Position numbers and translations under genes: made by a program. This document shows positions 6,946-10,015 of a DNA stretch of 10,015 nucleotides, in pieces (the first letter of the stretch is position 1; each line of letters begins with the position of its first letter). Under the pieces are notes generated by a model. That model saw nothing but the letters and a program-made list of their open reading frames with translations. It had not been told where the DNA came from and made no database searches. The DNA is from an uncultured Prevotella sp. (lineage in GTDB: Bacteria > Bacteroidota > Bacteroidia > Bacteroidales > Bacteroidaceae), in NCBI GenBank assembly GCA_905210845.1, contig CAJLYG010000112.1, positions 1 through 10,015 of the forward strand. The letters run 5' to 3'.

Positions 6946-8736
6946 ATGAAAAGAATACTATTGATCTGTCTGTCTTTCTTGGCATTGTCAACCTATGCTG
7001 CCCAGGAAGTTCCCTTGCTGTCGAATATCTTTGCAAGGAAGAGTATCTCCTTGAATGGAAAATGGAATTATATCATTGACGTTCAAGAGATCGGCTATTA
7101 TAATTATCGTTGGAAACCAATGAGCCATACCTTTGGGGACAATGCGAAGGCGAAATCCCCTTCCGACTTGGTAGAATATGATTTTGACAAGTCGAAGACG
7201 ATGGACATCCCGTCTGACTGGAACACCCAAGACCCAGAGCTGAAGTTCTACGAGGGGACAGTATGGTTTAAGAAGAGTTTCACCTATCATCCCCAAACGG
7301 GAAAGAAGGCCATTCTTTACTTCGGCGCTGTCAATTACGAGTCCGTAGTTTATGTGAATGGCAAGCGGGTAGGAGAACATGTGGGAGGCTTCACGCCTTT
7401 TAATTTTGACGTGACGGATGTCCTCCACGATGGAGAGAACTTCGTCGTCGTGAAAGTGGACAATAAACGGAATGCCGATCATGTCCCTACTCAGATCTTC
7501 GATTGGTGGAACTATGGCGGAATCACCCGGGATGTGTTCTTAGCGGAAGTAGACGATACCTATATAGAAGACTATTCACTTCAGTTGGCAAAGCATAATC
7601 CCCGCTTAATAAATGGCTGGGTCAAGTTGAACCGTCCTGTCGAAGGTAAAGAGATCACCCTGTCCATTCCTGGCCTGAAGATCAAGAGGTCCTTCCAGAC
7701 AGACGCGAATGGTATGGTGCATTTTAACCAGAAATCAAGGCCTGTATTATGGACGCCAGACCATCCCAAGCTCTACCAGGTAGCCTTTGGGAATGGGTCA
7801 GAGGTCATTCATGATGAGATTGGTTTTAGGACGATAGAGACAAAGGGCAAGCAGATCCTCTTAAATGGGAAGCCCATCCTCCTTCGCGGCATTAGCATTC
7901 ACGAGGAACGGCCATTCAAACAAGGTAGGATCCATTTGGCTTCTGATGCAGATACCTTGTTGAGTTGGGCGAAAGAACTGGGTTGTAACTATGTGCGCCT
8001 TGCCCATTACCCACATCATGAGAAGGCTGTCCGTGAGGCAGAGAGGATGGGAATCATGGTTTGGTCTGAAATCCCAGTTTATTGGACGATCTCTTGGTCA
8101 AACCCAGAGACATACCAGAATGCCCAGCGCCAGTTGCATGACATGATCGTGAGGGATAAGAATCGCTGCAATATTATCATCTGGTCGATCGCAAATGAAA
8201 CTCCTCATAGTGACGCCCGTGACACGTTCTTGGGAAACTTAGCGCAATACGCCCGTTCCCAAGATAGTACCCGCCTGATCAGTATGGCCATGGAGGTGAC
8301 TTCTGCGTCCAACTACCATAATGTACTTCATGACCATATGAATCGATTCGTGGATGTGGTCAGCTTCAATGAGTATATTGGCTGGTATCGTGATGTGCAT
8401 GATGCAGCCAGGATGACATGGGAAATCCCTTATGATAAGCCTGTTATCATCAGTGAATTCGGAGGAGGGGCCTTGCAAGGATACCATGGGTCGGCAGACC
8501 AACGGTGGACTGAAGAGTTCCAGGCTGAAGTCTATCGCCAGAACTTAGCGATGCTGAGCAAGATAGACGGTCTCTCGGGATTGAGCCCTTGGATCTTAGT
8601 CGACTTTATGTCTCCACGCCGACCTTTACCGGGGATCCAAGACTTCTTCAATCGAAAGGGATTGATTTCCGACCAAGGAAAGAAAAAGGCTGCATTCTAT
8701 GTCCTCAAGGATTTCTATGCGCATTGGCAAGAGTAG
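6946..8736 (+). CDS. Secreted GH2 glycosidase, probable beta-glucuronidase
   Basis: A 596-residue exported glycoside hydrolase family 2 enzyme. Residues 1-18 (MKRILLICLSFLALSTYA) form a signal peptide. A jelly-roll sugar-binding domain covers about 30-200 (ending near WWNYGGITRDVFL), an Ig-like domain about 205-300, and a TIM barrel from about 302 to the end. The catalytic pair is visible: acid/base Glu418 in WSIANETPH and nucleophile Glu504 in IISEFGGG. Near the C-terminus FFNRKGLISD (567-576) carries Asn569-x-Lys571, the NxK motif that in E. coli beta-glucuronidase (603 residues) binds the sugar carboxylate, and SPWILVDF (547-554) matches the neighbouring family stretch. The long active-site loop 1 of E. 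coli GUS is missing: SEIPVYW runs quickly into the helix at QRQLHDM, suggesting an open site suited to larger glycans. The 3-base gap after xylE suggests translational coupling. GH2 beta-galactosidase or beta-xylosidase are alternatives, but NxK argues for a uronic acid substrate. Confidence 0.85.
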   Translation: MKRILLICLSFLALSTYAAQEVPLLSNIFARKSISLNGKWNYIIDVQEIGYYNYRWKPMSHTFGDNAKAKSPSDLVEYDFDKSKTMDIPSDWNTQDPELKFYEGTVWFKKSFTYHPQTGKKAILYFGAVNYESVVYVNGKRVGEHVGGFTPFNFDVTDVLHDGENFVVVKVDNKRNADHVPTQIFDWWNYGGITRDVFLAEVDDTYIEDYSLQLAKHNPRLINGWVKLNRPVEGKEITLSIPGLKIKRSFQTDANGMVHFNQKSRPVLWTPDHPKLYQVAFGNGSEVIHDEIGFRTIETKGKQILLNGKPILLRGISIHEERPFKQGRIHLASDADTLLSWAKELGCNYVRLAHYPHHEKAVREAERMGIMVWSEIPVYWTISWSNPETYQNAQRQLHDMIVRDKNRCNIIIWSIANETPHSDARDTFLGNLAQYARSQDSTRLISMAMEVTSASNYHNVLHDHMNRFVDVVSFNEYIGWYRDVHDAARMTWEIPYDKPVIISEFGGGALQGYHGSADQRWTEEFQAEVYRQNLAMLSKIDGLSGLSPWILVDFMSPRRPLPGIQDFFNRKGLISDQGKKKAAFYVLKDFYAHWQE

Positions 8737-8743
8737 GGAGTTT

Positions 8744-8787
8744 AAATCATAAGGGCGAGTTATCATCTTGACTCGCCCTTGTGATTT
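8744..8787. terminator. Bidirectional hairpin terminator between convergent GH2 and esterase genes
   Basis: Arms 8744-8760 and 8771-8787 form a 17-base-pair stem with a single U-G wobble (8750/8781) and a 10-base loop; the GC core is GGGCGAGT / ACTCGCCC. A-rich 5' and T-rich 3' ends on both strands, and placement between two gene ends, fit a terminator working in both directions. The T-tracts are short, so termination efficiency is uncertain. Confidence 0.85.
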
Positions 8788-8802
8788 CGCTTCTTCATAG
8801 AC

Positions 8803-9648
8803 TTAGAAAGTTTTCAGCCACTTCCCCATCAGCTTCGGCCAGATCCCTCCTGCTTCTGCCATCTTCGTGCGTAGTCCGTAGCCATGTACTCCTGTCGGGT
8901 AGATGTGCAACTCCACTGGGATCTGGTGGAAGCGGAGTGCCTGGCCAAAGACAAAGGAGCTGTTGCCATAGGGATCGACAGTAGTCTGGAAGATAAAGCA
9001 CCGGGGCGTGTTCTCATCGATGGTGAGCTCCGGCGTGAGCGTATGGTTCGGTCCTTCGTCCAAATAAGCAGGATAGATCAGACCGAAAAAGTCAGGTCGG
9101 CAAGATTCTTTGTCGATTTCATCGATAGGCGTATACGAGGGAGATTGTGACCGCGTAGCTGCTCTGGCGGAAAGACTGGCTCCGGCAGAGAAGCCCATAA
9201 TGCCGATTTGCTTTCCTGGATTCTGATGGCGAACGATGCGGATGGCACGTTGCGCATCTTGCAAGGCACCGGTCCGATCCTTCGGGACACGATACCTGAG
9301 GACATAAGCAGTATAGCCTAAGGAGTTGATCCATTGCGCGATCTCTGTTCCTTCTAAGTCAATGGCGAGGATGCTGTATCCGCCTCCCGGGCAAATAATG
9401 ATGACTTTGTCTTGGCTCGAAGCTGTTTTGTTTTGCGACGCTCTCTTTGCGGGGAACCGCTGAAGCGTGGGGATAGGCTGTTTCATGATGCGGGTCACGT
9501 TGTCGTTCCCTTTTTCCTCAAAAGGTGTTCCTTTTTGTAAATGAACTTCGTTCGGGGTCTTGTCTGGCCAGACCGGAAACTCTTTTTCTTGTGCTGTCAA
9601 GCCTTGACAACCCAAAATGGCAGCGATAAAACATACGATCTTTTTCAT
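8803..9648 (-). CDS. Secreted alpha/beta-hydrolase esterase (BD-FAE-like acetyl/feruloyl xylan esterase)
   Basis: A 281-residue exported serine esterase of the alpha/beta-hydrolase fold, similar in layout to gut BD-FAE-type carbohydrate esterases that remove acetyl or feruloyl groups from xylan. The oxyanion region is IICPGGGYSILA (84-95). The nucleophile is Ser154 in GIMGFSAGASLSA (149-161). The acid is probably Asp225 in TTVDPYGNSS, and the base His255 in TGVHGYGLR. Residues 1-19 (MKKIVCFIAAILGCQGLTA) are a signal peptide; cleavage before Gln20 is likely, though ILGC at 11-14 is a weak lipobox, so a lipoprotein is possible. The frame stays open upstream to a TTG at 9672, but that codon lies inside the -7 promoter box, so the ATG at 9648 is the start. 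The gene is convergent with the xyl operon but has its own promoter; its substrate could be xylan or another acylated glycan. Confidence 0.85.
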   Translation of the reverse strand: MKKIVCFIAAILGCQGLTAQEKEFPVWPDKTPNEVHLQKGTPFEEKGNDNVTRIMKQPIPTLQRFPAKRASQNKTASSQDKVIIICPGGGYSILAIDLEGTEIAQWINSLGYTAYVLRYRVPKDRTGALQDAQRAIRIVRHQNPGKQIGIMGFSAGASLSARAATRSQSPSYTPIDEIDKESCRPDFFGLIYPAYLDEGPNHTLTPELTIDENTPRCFIFQTTVDPYGNSSFVFGQALRFHQIPVELHIYPTGVHGYGLRTKMAEAGGIWPKLMGKWLKTF

Positions 9649-9669
9649 CTTTGCAAAGAATTGTTTTTG

Positions 9670-9700
9670 CAAAGATAGTGTAATTCACTGGATTCGCAAA
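9670..9700 (-). promoter_or_regulatory. Bacteroidota-type promoter for the esterase gene
   Basis: On the minus strand TTTG (9700-9697), 19 bases, then TATCTTTG (9677-9670): a full consensus match. Transcription should start near 9663, leaving a leader of about 15 bases that contains the perfect palindrome CTTTGCAAAG (9649-9658) directly before the ATG. Confidence 0.8.
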
Positions 9701-9715
9701 AGTATTTTTTTTCTT

Positions 9716-9820
9716 TTTTCTGGCTTGCACCCTTGCACTTCTCTTTTCTGGCTCTGTTCCTTTCTATTTCCCCTATAGCTCCCTATATTTTCTTTATTCT
9801 GATTCCCCCTATCCCCCCTC
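9716..9820. repeat. Pyrimidine-rich tract with short direct repeats upstream of the esterase
   Basis: This noncoding stretch is dominated by C and T on the plus strand. Direct repeats seen: TTTTCTGGCT at 9716-9725 and 9744-9753; CTTGCAC at 9724-9730 and 9732-9738; and CCCTATA-type units at 9770-9777, 9781-9787 and 9805-9812, the last running into a six-C run (9813-9818). On the minus strand these are G-runs of 6, 5, 3 and 4. Function is unknown; it lies just upstream of the esterase promoter. Confidence 0.5.
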
Positions 9821-9821
9821 A

Positions 9822-9938
9822 TCAGGAGACGGGGCTCTCACATCCCCCAAGGTAAGGCGTATCAATATTCTGATGCATCCGTCGCGCTCTATCCTTAGTC
9901 TTCCATGTAGGTTTCTTTTCCTGAACAGTTTTATACAT
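9822..9938 (-). CDS. Possible small basic ORF of 38 residues, unrecognised
   Basis: An ATG at 9938-9936 opens a 38-codon frame ending at TGA 9824-9822. The peptide starts MYKTVQEKKPTWKTKDRARR and continues MHQNIDTPYLGG. It is basic in its first half, with no signal peptide or membrane segment. The upstream sequence is A-rich, which is tolerable for Bacteroidota translation, but I see no good promoter: a TATTTTTA resembles a -7 box with a mismatch and lacks a properly spaced -33. It could be a real small protein, a decayed gene end, or chance. I do not recognise a family. Confidence 0.25.
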   Translation of the reverse strand: MYKTVQEKKPTWKTKDRARRMHQNIDTPYLGGCESPVS

Positions 9939-9954
9939 CACAGTGATTTTTTTT

Positions 9955-10012
9955 AAAAATAGGTTGACAGGTTGTCAAAACCCAGTGTTTATCGGGCTTG
10001 CAACCTGTTTTT
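9955..10012. terminator. Large hairpin at the window edge, probable terminator of a neighbour
   Basis: The 3' arm CAACCTGTTTTT (10001-10012) can pair with AAAAATAGGTTG (9955-9966) over 12 pairs including one wobble, or with ACAGGTTG (9967-9974) over 8 pairs, the latter extended inward by CAA/TTG (9976-9978 with 9998-10000) and CCC/GGG (9981-9983 with 9994-9996). A run of T follows on either strand, as in a bidirectional terminator. A minus-strand gene ending just past 10015 is the simplest explanation; a leader structure for the small ORF is an alternative. Confidence 0.5.
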
Positions 10013-10015
10013 AGG

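Larger units (their letters stand above)
9701..10015. other. 315-base stretch without a confident gene
   Basis: To the right of the esterase promoter this stretch holds the pyrimidine-rich repeats, the doubtful 38-residue ORF, an 11-base palindrome ATCACAGTGAT (9937-9947) overlapping that ORF's start, and the edge hairpin. I see no tRNA, rRNA fragment, CRISPR repeat or insertion-sequence end. It appears to be an intergenic buffer between the esterase and an unseen gene to the right. Confidence 0.6.

Noticed and set aside
6988..7482. A 164-codon minus-strand open frame inside the GH2 gene
   Set aside because: It is antisense to a conserved jelly-roll domain, and the translation looks like a mirror of coding periodicity.
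9649..9672. Longer esterase start at a TTG codon (9672), adding eight residues before the signal peptide
   Set aside because: The codon lies inside the -7 box TATCTTTG of a consensus promoter, and the extension would push the signal peptide away from the N-terminus.
9716..9820. Short repeats considered as a CRISPR array or insertion-sequence end
   Set aside because: The units are only 7-10 bases with irregular spacing, and there is no transposase, cas gene or terminal inverted repeat.
9964..9993. TTGACA at 9964-9969 as an E. coli-type -35 box
   Set aside because: No good -10 box follows at 17 bases, Bacteroidota do not use this consensus, and the hexamer is part of the hairpin arms.

Overview
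The window looks like chromosome from a Bacteroidota bacterium, most likely Prevotella or a close relative. Three things point there. The promoters fit the Bacteroidota form (TTTG, about 19 bases, TAnnTTTG). Start codons are preceded by A/T-rich leaders rather than strong Shine-Dalgarno sites. The proteins (fused SpmA/SpmB, Bacteroidota-type xylulokinase, secreted GH43 and GH2 enzymes, BD-FAE-like esterase) read like a plant-fibre-degrading gut or rumen species. The genus is an inference from protein style, not a database match.

Layout. Left part (6-2134, minus strand): a fused nucleoside-recognition (SpmA-SpmB) membrane protein followed after 44 bases by a Wzx-like flippase whose frame stops early at the window edge. 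Centre (2135-2306): a compact divergent control region with one consensus promoter firing left, two candidate promoters firing right and an operator-like inverted repeat over the second rightward promoter. Then a tightly packed plus-strand operon (2307-8736): xylulokinase (xylB), secreted GH43 glycosidase, XylE-like xylose/H+ symporter, and secreted GH2 enzyme with beta-glucuronidase hallmarks; gaps are 11, 17 and 3 bases. The operon ends at a strong bidirectional hairpin (8744-8787) shared with a convergent secreted acyl esterase (8803-9648, minus), which has its own near-perfect promoter. Right part (9701-10015): noncoding or nearly so, with a pyrimidine-rich repeat tract, a possible 38-residue ORF and a large hairpin at the edge.

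How they work together. GH43 would release xylose (or arabinose) from xylan side chains or xylo-oligosaccharides in the periplasm, the esterase would strip acetyl or feruloyl groups, XylE would import xylose with protons, and XylB would phosphorylate xylulose. The GH2 enzyme would remove beta-linked uronic acid, which is not the usual linkage in xylan. No xylose isomerase, regulator or SusC/SusD pair lies within the window, so those must be elsewhere if the pathway is complete.

I did not find a clearly new biological system. The points most worth a second look are the GH2 substrate, the divergent promoter with predicted near-leaderless spmAB mRNA, the shared TTTGCAAA palindromes, the broken flippase frame, and the small ORF plus edge hairpin.
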